Part shown: in pieces, positions 45,091 to 56,044 of the stretch
How the letters are laid out: every line of letters begins with the position of its first letter
Position numbering within the stretch: position 1 is the first letter of the stretch
Assembly: GCA_016290875.1 (NCBI GenBank)
Contig: JAEEVL010000010.1
Span: 1 to 64,000 of the forward strand
Direction of reading: 5' to 3'
Length of the DNA: 64,000 nt
Origin: Ruminococcus sp.
Lineage (GTDB): Bacteria; Bacillota; Clostridia; Oscillospirales; Ruminococcaceae
The notes under the pieces: model-generated
The model's database searches: none
What the model was told of the DNA's origin: nothing
Seen by the model: only the letters and a program-made list of their open reading frames with translations
Made by a program: the position numbers and the translations under genes

Positions 45091-47118
45091 CTATTCCTCA
45101 AATGCCGTAACTATGCGTTCGATGCGGTCTGCGAGGTCGTCTGTGAGGACCTTGTTAGCCTCGATCTCCTCTATGATGTCCTGACCGTAAGTACGGATAT
45201 AGTTCATCAGGTCGGCACGGTATTCTCTCAGTTCAGCTATCGGGATGCCTCTGAAAAGGTCGTGCTGTGCAGCGTAGAGAAGTATTACCTGTTCATAGTG
45301 GGGAAGCGGATTGTAGAGCGGCTGCTTGAGCAGCTCAGTGAGCATATGACCGTGCTCGAGAAGCTCTGTCGTAGACTGGTCGAGCTCAGAAGAGAACTGT
45401 GTGAATATCTCCATTTCCTTGAACTGTGCAAGATCGATACGGAGATTTCCGGCAGCCTTCTTCATAGCCTTTGTCTGAGCAGCACCGCCGACACGAGATA
45501 CAGACAGACCGTAGTTAACGGCAGGTCTGAGACCGGAGTTGAAAAGCTCGCTCTCGAGGAATATCTGTCCGTCTGTGATAGAGATGACATTTGTCGGGAT
45601 ATATGCCGAAATGTCTCCGGCAAGTGTCTCGATTATCGGGAGAGCGGTCAGTGAACCGCCGCCGTGTTCATCGTCAAGACGGCTCGAACGCTCGAGCAGA
45701 CGTGAATGAAGATAGAATACGTCTCCGGGATAAGCCTCACGTCCGGGCGGACGATGAAGCAGCAACGACATTGCACGGTATGCAACAGCGTGCTTGGAAA
45801 GATCATCATATACTATGAGGACGTCCTTGCCCTTCGACATAAAGTATTCAGCCATAGCCGTACCGGAATACGGTGCGATATACTGGAAGGGCGCAGGATC
45901 ACTCGCAGAAGCGCAGACAACTACGGAATAATCCATAGCGCCGTACTTTCTGAGGGTATTTACTACCTGTGCAACAGTAGAAGATTTCTGACCGATAGCA
46001 ACGTAGATACAGATAACGTCCTTATCCTTCTGATTTATGATAGTATCGAGTGCGATAGAGGTCTTTCCGGTCTGTCTGTCACCGATGATAAGCTCACGCT
46101 GACCTCTTCCGATGGGGAACATCGAGTCTATGGCGAGGATACCTGTCTGAAGCGGCACGTTTATCGGCTTACGCTCGATAACGCCGGGGGCTTCTCGCTC
46201 TATTGGGAAGTAATCCTCCGCTGTGATGTTGCCCATACCGTCTATAGGCGCACCAAGAGCGTCCACAACCCTGCCGAGGAGAGCGTCGCCTACGCCGACA
46301 CCTGCACGCTTACCTGTACGGGAAACAGAAGAGCCCTCGGTGAGACCATGGTCGTCACCAAGAAGAACTACACCGACAGAGCGTTCCTCGAGGTTCTGAA
46401 CGATACCTCTTATACCTGTTTCAAATTCAACAAGCTCGCCGTACATAACGGAATTCATACCGTGTACTCTTGCGATACCGTCACCGATAGCTGTTATGAA
46501 GCCGGTCTCGGAAGCGCCGGACTTTACGTCGAAGTCTCTTATCTCGCTCCTGAGTACGGAAATAACATCGCCCGACGAACGCTTGTCGGACTTTGAGCTG
46601 TCAGCAAGTGCAGCAGCTTTTGTATGGAAAGTCTCCTTCATAGAGCGGAGACCTGTACGATAGCTCCTGTCATACTCAACGTCGCCTGCATTGAGGATAA
46701 AGCCGCCTATGATGTCGGGATCCTTGCGGTATTCGATAGAGACGTCCTCTTTGTTGAACTTCTCTGTGATGAATTTGCGCAGATCAGCCTGCTGCGGCTC
46801 TGTGAGAGGGGTAACATAGCGGACTACCGCTCTGATGCTGCCCTCTTTGTCTATGAGTATGTCGATGTACTGATCGAGTATCTCGTCAATATTATCTATA
46901 ACACCGCTGCGTGCGGCATTGAGGATGAACTTCCTCATATTCTCGGGGAAGAGCTTTTCGATGACTATGCGCTTTTCATCGCTTGTGACAAGGGGATTTG
47001 CGAGAGTTTCGGCAAGATCTCCGCACGAAGCGAGTATGCGTCTTGTATCCTCAACGTCAGTCTTGCTGACTTCGTGACGGCAAAGGTCGTTTATAAGCTC
47101 TTTTTCCTTATCGTTCAC
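45091..47118 (-). CDS. atpHA: Fused F1Fo ATP synthase delta-alpha subunit
   Basis: One uninterrupted 675-codon frame encodes two subunits that are normally separate. Residues 1-165 are delta (OSCP): [29 protein letters not shown] and [14 protein letters not shown] are typical, and the N-terminus is about 20 residues shorter than usual. Residues 166-183 are a Ser/Lys/Asp-rich linker. Residues 184-675 are alpha: it starts [11 protein letters not shown], has Walker A GDRQTGKT at 346-353, and contains [20 protein letters not shown]. The start is GTG 47118, overlapping the atpF stop. Met160 is the only in-frame ATG near the junction and would give a 516-residue alpha, but its ribosome site is weak. 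F1 needs three alpha and one delta, so the fusion is structurally puzzling. Confidence 0.93.
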   Translation of the reverse strand: MNDKEKELINDLCRHEVSKTDVEDTRRILASCGDLAETLANPLVTSDEKRIVIEKLFPENMRKFILNAARSGVIDNIDEILDQYIDILIDKEGSIRAVVRYVTPLTEPQQADLRKFITEKFNKEDVSIEYRKDPDIIGGFILNAGDVEYDRSYRTGLRSMKETFHTKAAALADSSKSDKRSSGDVISVLRSEIRDFDVKSGASETGFITAIGDGIARVHGMNSVMYGELVEFETGIRGIVQNLEERSVGVVLLGDDHGLTEGSSVSRTGKRAGVGVGDALLGRVVDALGAPIDGMGNITAEDYFPIEREAPGVIERKPINVPLQTGILAIDSMFPIGRGQRELIIGDRQTGKTSIALDTIINQKDKDVICIYVAIGQKSSTVAQVVNTLRKYGAMDYSVVVCASASDPAPFQYIAPYSGTAMAEYFMSKGKDVLIVYDDLSKHAVAYRAMSLLLHRPPGREAYPGDVFYLHSRLLERSSRLDDEHGGGSLTALPIIETLAGDISAYIPTNVISITDGQIFLESELFNSGLRPAVNYGLSVSRVGGAAQTKAMKKAAGNLRIDLAQFKEMEIFTQFSSELDQSTTELLEHGHMLTELLKQPLYNPLPHYEQVILLYAAQHDLFRGIPIAELREYRADLMNYIRTYGQDIIEEIEANKVLTDDLADRIERIVTAFEE

Positions 47119-47606
47119 TTATTGCCGACCTCCTCTTCGGAGAGGAATTTATCCACAAGACGGCGGTTCTTTTCATCGTCAACGTTTTCTCCGATAATTT
47201 TAGAAGCAGCCTCGATAGCAAGATCGGCGATCTGAGTCTGTGCCTGTGCAAGAACTCTTCTGCGCTCGTCCTCAATGGACTTGCCTGCGTCAGCAACGAT
47301 CTGCTCTGCCTCTTCCTGAGACTTTCTTATCATAGCGGCTCTTTCAGTCTCTGCGTCCTCATGAGCCTTTTCGAGAATCTTCTGGACCTCTTCCTTAGCA
47401 CCGCTGAGGTCTTCCTGATACTGCTGTTTCAGAGCCTCGGCCTCTTCTCTGGTCTGCTTAGCCTTGTCGAGATCGTCCTGTACCATCTTGGTACGCTCGT
47501 CCATCATCTTTCTGACAGGCTTGAAGAGGAATATTTTCATCAGTATGAACAGCAGGATAAGGTTTATCGCTGCCCATATGAAATTCCAGATGTTTATATC
47601 CAGCAT
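47115..47606 (-). CDS. atpF: F1Fo ATP synthase b subunit
   Basis: A 163-residue stator subunit. It has one N-terminal membrane helix (about 6-24, [20 protein letters not shown]) followed by a long charged coiled coil that reaches up to delta. The stop overlaps the GTG of the next gene. AAGGAGG precedes ATG 47606. Confidence 0.95.
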   Translation of the reverse strand: MLDINIWNFIWAAINLILLFILMKIFLFKPVRKMMDERTKMVQDDLDKAKQTREEAEALKQQYQEDLSGAKEEVQKILEKAHEDAETERAAMIRKSQEEAEQIVADAGKSIEDERRRVLAQAQTQIADLAIEAASKIIGENVDDEKNRRLVDKFLSEEEVGNK

Positions 47607-47710
47607 TACGCTTTTCCTCCTTGAAGCGTGGAACGCCGGTAAGGCGTCAATGTACAGCTGTTATGCCTGCTGTACAAGGTGCTCCACGATTATGTATTTT
47701 GTATCGGTTA

Positions 47711-47932
47711 TTACTTGAGGAACAGTATGATAAGAATTGCTATAACGAAACCGTAGATAGCAGTAGCCTCAGCGAGCGCACATCCGAGAAGAAGTGCCTT
47801 GTTTATATCGCCCTTTGCTTCAGGCTGACGAGCGATAGCTTCAGCAGCCTTTGATGTTGCGATACCGATACCGATTCCTGCGCCTGCGCCTGTAAGAACA
47901 GCGAGACCTGCGCCTAATGCGAGCATTCCCAT
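47711..47932 (-). CDS. atpE: F1Fo ATP synthase c subunit
   Basis: A 73-residue hairpin of two membrane helices with the conserved polar loop ARQPEAKGD and the ion-binding Glu55 in CALAEATAIYGF. The helix-1 Gln and the Ser after Glu that mark sodium-type rings are replaced here (GIGIG, EAT), so proton coupling is favoured. AGGAGG precedes ATG 47932. Confidence 0.96.
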   Translation of the reverse strand: MGMLALGAGLAVLTGAGAGIGIGIATSKAAEAIARQPEAKGDINKALLLGCALAEATAIYGFVIAILIILFLK

Positions 47933-47986
47933 AATATTTACCTCCTGAATTTCCGGCAGTTATTTACTGCCGCTATGTAATTATTG

Positions 47987-48676
47987 TTATTCTTCTTCCA
48001 TTGCCTCCGACATAAACAGCGATGTCAGGAACACGAATACGTATGCCTGGATACAGCCGTCAAATACGTCGAAGTAAAAACTGAATACCAGTGGGATTCC
48101 CACAGGTACGAGGAGCTTGATGAACTCCATGATAACGAATGCGCCGAGTACGTTTCCGAAAAGTCGCATACACAGCGAAAGCGGCTTGATGACGAGCTCC
48201 ATAAGATTGAGCGGCAACATAAACGCCATCGGCTGAGTAAAGCTCTTGAGCCAGCCCTTTATACCCTTTGCACTGATACCGCTGAACTGTATCATCAGTA
48301 TCGAGAATATCGCCAGCGTAGCTGTTACGCCAAGATCCTTGGTAGGCGGTCGCAATCCGAACAGACCGACAACATTGGATATGCCGATATAGATGAGCAG
48401 CGTCTCAAGTATAGGAAGATACTTCTTGCCCTTTTCGCCGAGTATCTCGAGGAAGAAATTGTCCATCCACAGGATGAATCCCTCGATGATACACTGTGCT
48501 CCTCTGGGCACGAGCTTCATCGTCTTTGTGAATATGATAGAGCCGATCACCAGCACTGCCATTATGATCCATGTCATAACACATGACTCCGGCACAGGTA
48601 TGCCGCCGAAGATCGGTATCGTAAAAGGCGTGCGGCACTCGAGCTCTTCCATAAGCTTATCCGCAAGGTCGCCCAT
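47987..48676 (-). CDS. atpB: F1Fo ATP synthase a subunit
   Basis: A 229-residue membrane subunit that forms the ion half-channels. The essential Arg is in PLSLCMRLFGNVLGAF, and the C-terminal helices face the c ring. ATG 48676 is preferred over GTG 48685 because AGAAGGTGG is at proper distance only for the ATG. It is the first gene of the operon; no atpI is seen upstream. Confidence 0.95.
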   Translation of the reverse strand: MGDLADKLMEELECRTPFTIPIFGGIPVPESCVMTWIIMAVLVIGSIIFTKTMKLVPRGAQCIIEGFILWMDNFFLEILGEKGKKYLPILETLLIYIGISNVVGLFGLRPPTKDLGVTATLAIFSILMIQFSGISAKGIKGWLKSFTQPMAFMLPLNLMELVIKPLSLCMRLFGNVLGAFVIMEFIKLLVPVGIPLVFSFYFDVFDGCIQAYVFVFLTSLFMSEAMEEE

Positions 48677-48723
48677 ATTTTCCACCTTCTTTCCTGCCAG
48701 CCGTTCAAGCTGACTACCATTTA

Positions 48724-48752
48724 ATCATATAACAAAACTTGTATGAAGTCAA
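48724..48752 (-). promoter_or_regulatory. Promoter of the atp operon
   Basis: On the minus strand: TTGACT, 17 bp, TATGAT, about 48 nt before atpB. Confidence 0.72.
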
Positions 48753-48793
48753 GAGTTTGACTGAATTTTAACGATATATTTCTTGATATGATA

Positions 48794-49138
48794 CTATTCC
48801 TCTGTTCCTGCGCCTTCTTCGGCTAAACGAAGGGCATTGCTGAGGCGTTCGATAGTACCTGAATTGAGCTTTTCAGACAGTCTGATACGGTCCAGCTCCT
48901 TCTTGTATGCACCGAGTTCTTCTGCTATCTTTCGCATTATCTCTGCGTGCTGGAGCTGTTTGTCCTCAAGTGCGCAGACTCTCTTGATAAGCTCGTTGAT
49001 ATTTGCCGCTAAAAGCTCATTGGCTTCATTCTGCTTCTGACCGAATTCTGTCAGCTTTGCCGGAGCTTTAAGGGCGCTTATCTTATCATGACCGTCAAAG
49101 GCAGTCATTTTATCTCTTGTGAGTTTAAGATCTGACAT
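48794..49138 (-). CDS. Small coiled-coil protein
   Basis: A 114-residue soluble, almost fully helical protein with heptad-like spacing from about residue 35 to 105. No enzymatic motif is seen. It is the last gene of the surface-glycan run, 32 nt after the lipoprotein gene, and ends close to the atp promoter. Confidence 0.65.
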   Translation of the reverse strand: MSDLKLTRDKMTAFDGHDKISALKAPAKLTEFGQKQNEANELLAANINELIKRVCALEDKQLQHAEIMRKIAEELGAYKKELDRIRLSEKLNSGTIERLSNALRLAEEGAGTEE

Positions 49139-49170
49139 TACATCATCTCCTGTTCTGCTTAACCGTTATT

Positions 49171-50049
49171 TTAACGTTCGCTGATTGCTTTCTTCATCTC
49201 AGCATCCATAGTGGCTTTCAGTTTTGCCTTATCTTTCTCCACCTTTTTATCCAGACGTTCTCTTTCAGCTGCCATATAATCAGCCTTATCTTCAAAATCA
49301 TTCGGATCGAGAGGCTCATCCAAATCTTCATCAGCTGCGTCATCTTCACCGAACTTATGTCTGCGGTTCAAAGTGAACTTTGTATCATCGCCCTTTTTGA
49401 GATAGAGCTTGTCTCCAACGACCTTATATGTGCAGGTACCGAAACTCATATTATCAAGATCACCGGTATTTTTGAGTTCGAGGAAAAGTGTATCTCCGTA
49501 TATCTCAATGTCAGCAGGGAACTTGATCTGAAGCTCACTTTTGCCTTCAGCGCAGGATAAGCCTACAACAGCACTCTGGGGCATAGATGAGTCATCGCCC
49601 TTTTGCTTTGCTCTTGAAGCATATCCCTTTGATATAGCTTTATATACATCTCCGCTCTTCATCTCATAATCACCGTAGATGTCAGAATTGTTTCCGTCTA
49701 CCTTCACCATAGACATATCGTTTCCGTCAGGAGTAGAGAGATTGAACTTTCCGTCAGTAAAAGTATACTGATCACTTGAATAAGTTTCTCCGCCGCAAAT
49801 GAATGAACCGTCAGCCTTAAAACCGAGTTTGCTGGAATAGTCGGTAACTGCTCCTATCCAAGCTGTTGAACTGTTCTCAATAGCGATGATAGCGCCCTGA
49901 TCTTCACCTTCTATCTCCCACTGACCTATAAGCTGCTTTATTTCGCTGTCAGTAGCCTTTTTTACAGAGCTCTTCTTATTATCGAGACTGCATGAAGCAG
50001 CTCCCATGAGCATAACGGCTCCTGCTAAAAATGCTATAACACGTTTCAT
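49171..50049 (-). CDS. Lipoprotein of unknown function
   Basis: A 292-residue protein with a lipobox (MGAASC, Cys20), a beta-rich body with repeated strand patterns (GQWEIEGEDQGAIIAIENS, LFLELKNTGDL) and a Lys/Glu-rich C-terminal helix. Its ATG directly follows the rmd stop codon, so it is translationally coupled to a glycan gene. It is exported and membrane-tethered; the function is not known. Confidence 0.75.
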   Translation of the reverse strand: MKRVIAFLAGAVMLMGAASCSLDNKKSSVKKATDSEIKQLIGQWEIEGEDQGAIIAIENSSTAWIGAVTDYSSKLGFKADGSFICGGETYSSDQYTFTDGKFNLSTPDGNDMSMVKVDGNNSDIYGDYEMKSGDVYKAISKGYASRAKQKGDDSSMPQSAVVGLSCAEGKSELQIKFPADIEIYGDTLFLELKNTGDLDNMSFGTCTYKVVGDKLYLKKGDDTKFTLNRRHKFGEDDAADEDLDEPLDPNDFEDKADYMAAERERLDKKVEKDKAKLKATMDAEMKKAISER

Positions 50050-50994
50050 TTACTTAACCTCCGGATGACTGCGCCAGTAGTCCAGCGAGTCCTTTATAGT
50101 CTGTTCCATCGATATCTCAGCCTTCCAGCCGGTATCCTCGGATATGCGTGAAACGTCCGGCTCGATTATCGGTATGTCCGAAGCTCTCATTCTTGCCGGA
50201 TCACGGCTGACCTTTATCTCCTTATCGGAGAAGCTCAGCGCTGTATCGAGGATGTACTGCACCTCGACAGCCTTTCCTCTGCCGATATTGTAGACCTTTC
50301 CTGCCTTTCCGGAAGTACCGAGCAAACGGTAGGCTCTTACAACGTCTCTGACATCGGTGAAATCTCTCATAGCGGAAAGGTTGCCGACTTTCATCTCGGG
50401 TTCACGCTCACCGCGCTCTATCTCGGCTATCTGCTTGCAGAAGTCGGAGATAACGAATATCGGGAGCTGTTCCGGTCCTGAATGGTTGAAGGCTCTTACC
50501 ATGACTATGTCCATTTTATATGCTCTTGCGTATATCTCGCCGATCATGCCCTGACAAGCCTTTGTTGCTCCGTAGATATTGCCTGGATTGAGAGGTTCAT
50601 TCTCTTTCAAAGGACAGGCGCCCTCGCGGATGAAGCCGTATTCCTCGCCGGAGCCGATGAGGATAGTCTTAACGTCGTTCCTGCCGGTCTCACGAACAGC
50701 CTCGAGCACGTTGATAGTGCCGATTATGTTTATCTCAGCGGTGAGCTGAGGTTTTTTCCATGAAAGTGCCACAGAACTGAGGGCAGCCAGATGATATATA
50801 ACGTCCGGCTTTACGTCGTCCAAAAGCGGTTTGATATCGTCCTTTGACAGTATGTCAAGGACTCTCTTGTCGCAGTCCTCTGCTATATTCTCATTCGGAA
50901 GACAGGTCGCGCAGACCTCCCAGCCGTTGTTTTTCAGCTCGCGTATGAGGTATCCGCCGACAAATCCTGCGCCGCCGATTATCATAGCTTTCAT
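50050..50994 (-). CDS. rmd: GDP-4-dehydro-6-deoxy-D-mannose reductase
   Basis: A 314-residue short-chain dehydrogenase/reductase. It has the N-terminal GGAGFVGGYL dinucleotide site, the catalytic YGATK (Tyr-x3-Lys) and the RDFTDVRDVVRAY motif common in Rmd. It reduces the 4-keto intermediate made by Gmd to GDP-D-rhamnose. gmd and manC lie upstream in the same run, which supports this over other epimerases. Confidence 0.87.
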   Translation of the reverse strand: MKAMIIGGAGFVGGYLIRELKNNGWEVCATCLPNENIAEDCDKRVLDILSKDDIKPLLDDVKPDVIYHLAALSSVALSWKKPQLTAEINIIGTINVLEAVRETGRNDVKTILIGSGEEYGFIREGACPLKENEPLNPGNIYGATKACQGMIGEIYARAYKMDIVMVRAFNHSGPEQLPIFVISDFCKQIAEIERGEREPEMKVGNLSAMRDFTDVRDVVRAYRLLGTSGKAGKVYNIGRGKAVEVQYILDTALSFSDKEIKVSRDPARMRASDIPIIEPDVSRISEDTGWKAEISMEQTIKDSLDYWRSHPEVK

Positions 50995-51005
50995 ATTATG
51001 CCCCC

Positions 51006-52142
51006 TTACTGCTCTCCGGAAAGAATGCCGCAGAGCTTCTTTATCACATTTATCTCGCTGAATTCAGTCTTTACGCGTTCAGCTGCAGCCCTGCCCATAG
51101 TTTCGCGGAGCTCTTTATCGCCCACAAGGGTGTTTATAGCTTCTGCAAGGCTGTCAGAGTCAGACGGAGGAACGGTAAGTCCCGTGATGCCGTCAAGGCT
51201 TACGTAGGGCACTCCCGACGGAAGCGCCGTATTTATAACAGGCTTGCCATAGACCATGGCCTCTATCTGTACTATGCCAAAGGCTTCGCTTCGCTCCACA
51301 GAGGGGAGTATGAATACATCACATTCCCTGAAAGCCTGACGAAGAGCTGTCTGCGGCAGAAATCCCATAAAGTGTACTCTGTCTTCAAGTCCGTTATCAC
51401 GGACATATTCTCTCAGGCCTTCTTCAAGCTCTCCCTCGCCGGATATGAACAGCTCACAGCCGGAAGTCTCTTTCATAGCTCTCAGGAGTACGTCCACGCC
51501 CTTGTAGTAGACAAGTCGTCCTGTAAACAGCAGTTTTACGCTGCCTTTATCGTTACAGAGCTCCGACAGTACATTCCCCTCAGGCACTCTAAGATAGGCA
51601 CCGGGAACTATACCGTATGGCAGCACTCTGCATTTTTCTCTGTAATCCTTGAGGTAAGCCGAACCTTCGATATGTCCCTCCGTAGCAACAAGTATACGGT
51701 CAGCACGCTTCAACAGGCTCTTCATAAACGGCTTGTAGAACATCAGCAGTTTTTTCTGCTTGACCACATCGCTGTGCCACGAAACTACCACTCTGCCCTT
51801 AAATCCGGACAGCAGCAGAGCAACGTCCGCAAGAGGAAATGGTACGTGTATATGCACTACATCGGCTTTTTTTGCCATTTTTCTGAATTTTCTGATAAAA
51901 TCCAGCGACAGGGGGCAGGAGAAATATGTTCCCATGCTTGCTGCACGGGTAACGTCAACACCGTTCAGCTTTTCGCGGCTGCCCTTTCCTCTGCCGTCAC
52001 GGCAGACAAGCACTTTCACCTCAGCAGCCGGACAAACTTTGCCAAGCTCCTCGGAATATTGCCTTATAACGGTCTCTATACCGCCGGTATGCGGATAGTA
52101 GGCTTTATTTACTTCAAGTATCCTGAGCCTGTTTCCGCTCAT
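51006..52142 (-). CDS. GT4-family glycosyltransferase
   Basis: A 378-residue GT-B glycosyltransferase. The N-terminal acceptor domain has the YYPHTGGIETV motif, and the C-terminal donor domain has LLFTGRLVYYKGVD and the E-x7-E motif in RSEAFGIVQIEAM. A retaining transfer from GDP-sugar, such as GDP-mannose or GDP-D-rhamnose, is likely from context. It acts at the cytoplasmic membrane face on a lipid-linked glycan. Confidence 0.88.
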   Translation of the reverse strand: MSGNRLRILEVNKAYYPHTGGIETVIRQYSEELGKVCPAAEVKVLVCRDGRGKGSREKLNGVDVTRAASMGTYFSCPLSLDFIRKFRKMAKKADVVHIHVPFPLADVALLLSGFKGRVVVSWHSDVVKQKKLLMFYKPFMKSLLKRADRILVATEGHIEGSAYLKDYREKCRVLPYGIVPGAYLRVPEGNVLSELCNDKGSVKLLFTGRLVYYKGVDVLLRAMKETSGCELFISGEGELEEGLREYVRDNGLEDRVHFMGFLPQTALRQAFRECDVFILPSVERSEAFGIVQIEAMVYGKPVINTALPSGVPYVSLDGITGLTVPPSDSDSLAEAINTLVGDKELRETMGRAAAERVKTEFSEINVIKKLCGILSGEQ

Positions 52143-52151
52143 TTTCTCACC

Positions 52152-52673
52152 TCAGTATTCATAGAGTTTATTATCAAAAATCACGCCGTCATCTGTCCAT
52201 TCGAGCTTGGGTGCCGGCTTGTCGCTGTCAAAGATATAGCGATAAACTACACCCTTATCCTTTATATAGAAGTTATATTTTGTATTTCCGAACCAATCAT
52301 CTTTTTCAACTCTTACGATATCATGCTTTCCGTCAGGACTCTTGATACGTTCCTGCTTGTCAGCATCGCTGAATAGCAGTACCATGGGTATGGTCGATGT
52401 CAGTCCCATTTCCAGGCAGGCTGCCAGTACAGGTAGCACCTTCCTTACCTTTGACTTCGGAGCTTCCTCTGTGTCTTTCTTTTTTCTCAGATACAAGAAC
52501 AGCAGGATACCCAAACACAGCCATGCGATAAAACAAAACAGCAGATATATATGGTCGATGTTATAATCGCCGATAAAGACCTTGTGGCTGCCGTCTTCAA
52601 CATTAAGTGAAACTACTGCTCCTATAAGAGACGCGACCGCAATGACCTTCAGCACAGTTTTGAAAGCTTTCAT
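52152..52673 (-). CDS. Membrane protein of unknown function between two glycosyltransferases
   Basis: A 173-residue protein with membrane segments near 5-23, 42-61 and 79-101, then a ~70-residue beta-rich domain (IKSPDGKHDIVRVEKDDWFG). It overlaps the upstream glycosyltransferase gene by one base. Its role in glycan assembly is inferred only from position. Confidence 0.7.
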   Translation of the reverse strand: MKAFKTVLKVIAVASLIGAVVSLNVEDGSHKVFIGDYNIDHIYLLFCFIAWLCLGILLFLYLRKKKDTEEAPKSKVRKVLPVLAACLEMGLTSTIPMVLLFSDADKQERIKSPDGKHDIVRVEKDDWFGNTKYNFYIKDKGVVYRYIFDSDKPAPKLEWTDDGVIFDNKLYEY

Positions 52674-53821
52674 TACATCAGTTCCTCATAGACGTTCCAG
52701 AGTATCTCTGCTGAACGCTCCCATGTGAAAGTTTTGGCTCTTTCAAGTCCGCGGACAGAAAGATCCTTTCTGAGGGCTTCGTCCTTATAAAGCCTGTAAA
52801 GTCCCTGTGCTATGCTCTTCACAGAGAATGCGTCACATATAACAGCACAATCTCCTGTCACCTCTGGGAGTGAAGCCTCTCCGGAAGTAAGTACAGGAAC
52901 TCCGCACGCCATAGCTTCAAGCGGAGGCATACCAAAGCCCTCGTACAGTGACGGGAACACAAATGCCAGCGCTCCGCACATAAGCGGATTCATATCCTCT
53001 GAGGGAACGTATTTCGTGAATATTACCTTATCAGTGAGTCCGAGACGCTCCACGCGCGCAAATATGCCGTCATAGAGCCAGCCCTTTCCACCAGCAAGCA
53101 CCAGCTTGGGACACTTTTCTCCAAGCTTCTTTGCTAGTGCATTATATGCGCTGATAAGACGTTCAAGATTCTTTCGCGGTTCGATAGTTCCGAGGTAAAG
53201 GAAGTAATCTCCCTCGATACCCAGCGACTCCTTGACAGCAGGAATACGCTCCGGCTCATCGCAGGGGCGGAACTTCTCCAAGTCAACACCGCAGGGAACT
53301 ACCCTTATCTTCTCCTCATGCTGAGGGAAATACTTCACTATCTCACGCTTTGAGAATTCAGAGTCGGTGACAATGATGTCGGCACGCTTCATCGACTTCT
53401 TCAGTCCCATATTGAGCATCATCATAGTTCTGCCGCGGACGGTCTCCGGAAAAGCCTTATAGACCATATCGTGTACGGTAACTATCGTCTTTCCGTGTAC
53501 TCCAGGCGGGATGATGTAGTTGAAAAAGTGCGTAATATCAGCTTTTTTGCCGAAAAAGTGCGAATAAGGCACCGGCACGAACGTTGAAGCCGCACGGTAC
53601 ATATATCCTGAAAAATGCACGAGCTTTGTATTGATATTATCCCCTGCAAAGGGCGCGATACGCTCCATTTTTATATGGTCGTCCTTGCGCGAGAAGAAAT
53701 TGTAGGAATAAGTATTCTCAGGGTGCAGCTTTGCCAGCGCCATCGTCTGACCTGCTTCACACCAGCCTATACCCGTCATCCTGTCGCTTATAAGCGGCAA
53801 TGCGTCGAACTGTATATCCAC
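52673..53821 (-). CDS. GT4-family mannosyl/rhamnosyltransferase-like protein
   Basis: A 382-residue GT-B enzyme similar in layout to WbdA/MtfB-type transferases. It shows TGIGWCEAGQTMA, the VHDMVYKAFPE region, YLGTIEPRKNLERLI and the donor motif SLYEGFGMPPLEAM. The start is GTG 53821 after AGAGGTGA. It is separated from gmd by a terminator-like hairpin, which may lower expression of the downstream genes. Confidence 0.88.
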   Translation of the reverse strand: MDIQFDALPLISDRMTGIGWCEAGQTMALAKLHPENTYSYNFFSRKDDHIKMERIAPFAGDNINTKLVHFSGYMYRAASTFVPVPYSHFFGKKADITHFFNYIIPPGVHGKTIVTVHDMVYKAFPETVRGRTMMMLNMGLKKSMKRADIIVTDSEFSKREIVKYFPQHEEKIRVVPCGVDLEKFRPCDEPERIPAVKESLGIEGDYFLYLGTIEPRKNLERLISAYNALAKKLGEKCPKLVLAGGKGWLYDGIFARVERLGLTDKVIFTKYVPSEDMNPLMCGALAFVFPSLYEGFGMPPLEAMACGVPVLTSGEASLPEVTGDCAVICDAFSVKSIAQGLYRLYKDEALRKDLSVRGLERAKTFTWERSAEILWNVYEELM

Positions 53822-53857
53822 TTTGTCACCTCTCCGGGGAAAATCCCCCTTCTAACC

Positions 53858-53888
53858 TAAAAAGGGACGGACTTCTCCGCCCCTTTGC
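53858..53888 (-). terminator. Hairpin with T run between gmd and the glycosyltransferase gene
   Basis: On the minus strand: AAAGGGGCGGA, GAAG, TCCGTCCCTTTTT. It may be an internal terminator or attenuator in the glycan operon. Confidence 0.7.
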
Positions 53889-53895
53889 GTTAATT

Positions 53896-54945
<1,050 letters not shown>

Positions 54946-54979
54946 TTATCAGTTATTAAAGACTTATATTAGTCCGGGT

Positions 54980-56044
54980 TTATACGAGTTCGTTTCTGCC
55001 GCGCTCCTTGAGCTGAGCGATGACTTTCTTGACGTCCTGGGTATTGTTCTTTGAGCATACCAGCAGAACATCGTCAGTATCAACGATGATGATATCTCTT
55101 GTGCCGATTGCAGCAACAAGGCGCTTTCCGCCGCAGATAGTTGTGCGCTGTGAATCAACTGTGATAACGTCGCCGTCAACATAGTTCTTATCGTCGTCGG
55201 TCTCGTTTATACGCTCAACAGCGAGCCAGCTTCCAACGTCGTCCCAGCCGAAGCTGCCGGGGATAGTGAATATATTGCTTGCCTTTTCCATAATACCGAA
55301 GTCGATGGACTCGGATGTGAAGGCTGTGAACTCCTTGACCAGAGTCTCGGTAAACTTATCTGTGCCGAAGCTCTCACCGATACGGAGCGCCCCCTCATAG
55401 ATATCGGGCATGAATTCCTTGAGATCAGTCATGATGGAAGATATCTTCCATACGAACATACCGCTGTTCCAGAGATACTTTCCGGAAGCAAGATACTTCT
55501 TTGCTGTTGCGAGGTCAGGCTTTTCAACAAAACGCTCTACCTCATATGCACTGCCGGCTTCCTTACCGAAGTTGATGTAGCCGTAGCCTGTTTCGGGATA
55601 TGTGGGAGTGATACCGATAGTAACGAGGTTCTTGCCCTCTTCGGCAACTGCCACAGCTTTTTTAAGTGTGCTTATATATATATCTTCATAGCCTATAAGG
55701 TGATCTGAAGGGAGCACCAGCATGATAGCGTCATCGTACTTTCTGCCGATAACAGCTGCTGCAAATGCGATACATGGAGCTGTATTTCTTGCACAGGGCT
55801 CTGCGAGGATATTCTCCTCGGGTACCTCCGGGAGCTGATCCTTTACGAGATCCTTATAAGCTGCGTTGGTAACAATAAAGATATCTTCCGCTTCGACCAT
55901 AGGTCTGAGTCTGTTTACAGTCTTTCTTATCATTGTCTCGCCGTCTGAGGTGAGTGAAAGAAACTGCTTAGGGCAGGAATTTCTGCTCTTTGGCCAGAAG
56001 CGTTCTCCTCTGCCGCCAGCCATGATAACTGCCGTGATCTTCAT
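54980..56044 (-). CDS. manC: Mannose-1-phosphate guanylyltransferase
   Basis: A 354-residue enzyme that makes GDP-mannose from GTP and mannose-1-phosphate. The nucleotidyltransferase motif is GGRGERFWPKSR and the sugar-binding motif is FVEKPD. It lacks the isomerase domain of bifunctional ManC, so mannose-6-phosphate must come from elsewhere. Its start overlaps the end of the priming transferase gene. Confidence 0.94.
   Translation of the reverse strand: MKITAVIMAGGRGERFWPKSRNSCPKQFLSLTSDGETMIRKTVNRLRPMVEAEDIFIVTNAAYKDLVKDQLPEVPEENILAEPCARNTAPCIAFAAAVIGRKYDDAIMLVLPSDHLIGYEDIYISTLKKAVAVAEEGKNLVTIGITPTYPETGYGYINFGKEAGSAYEVERFVEKPDLATAKKYLASGKYLWNSGMFVWKISSIMTDLKEFMPDIYEGALRIGESFGTDKFTETLVKEFTAFTSESIDFGIMEKASNIFTIPGSFGWDDVGSWLAVERINETDDDKNYVDGDVITVDSQRTTICGGKRLVAAIGTRDIIIVDTDDVLLVCSKNNTQDVKKVIAQLKERGRNELV

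Noticed and set aside
45706..46596. Long open frame opposite the delta-alpha gene
   Set aside because: It mirrors the codon bias of the strongly conserved alpha subunit on the other strand and has no own start signals.
45091..47118. Two overlapping genes atpH and atpA instead of a fusion
   Set aside because: There is no stop codon between them in this frame; only internal initiation could give a separate alpha.
47711..47932. Sodium-type ATP synthase
   Set aside because: The c subunit lacks the helix-1 Gln and the Ser after the essential Glu that form the sodium site.
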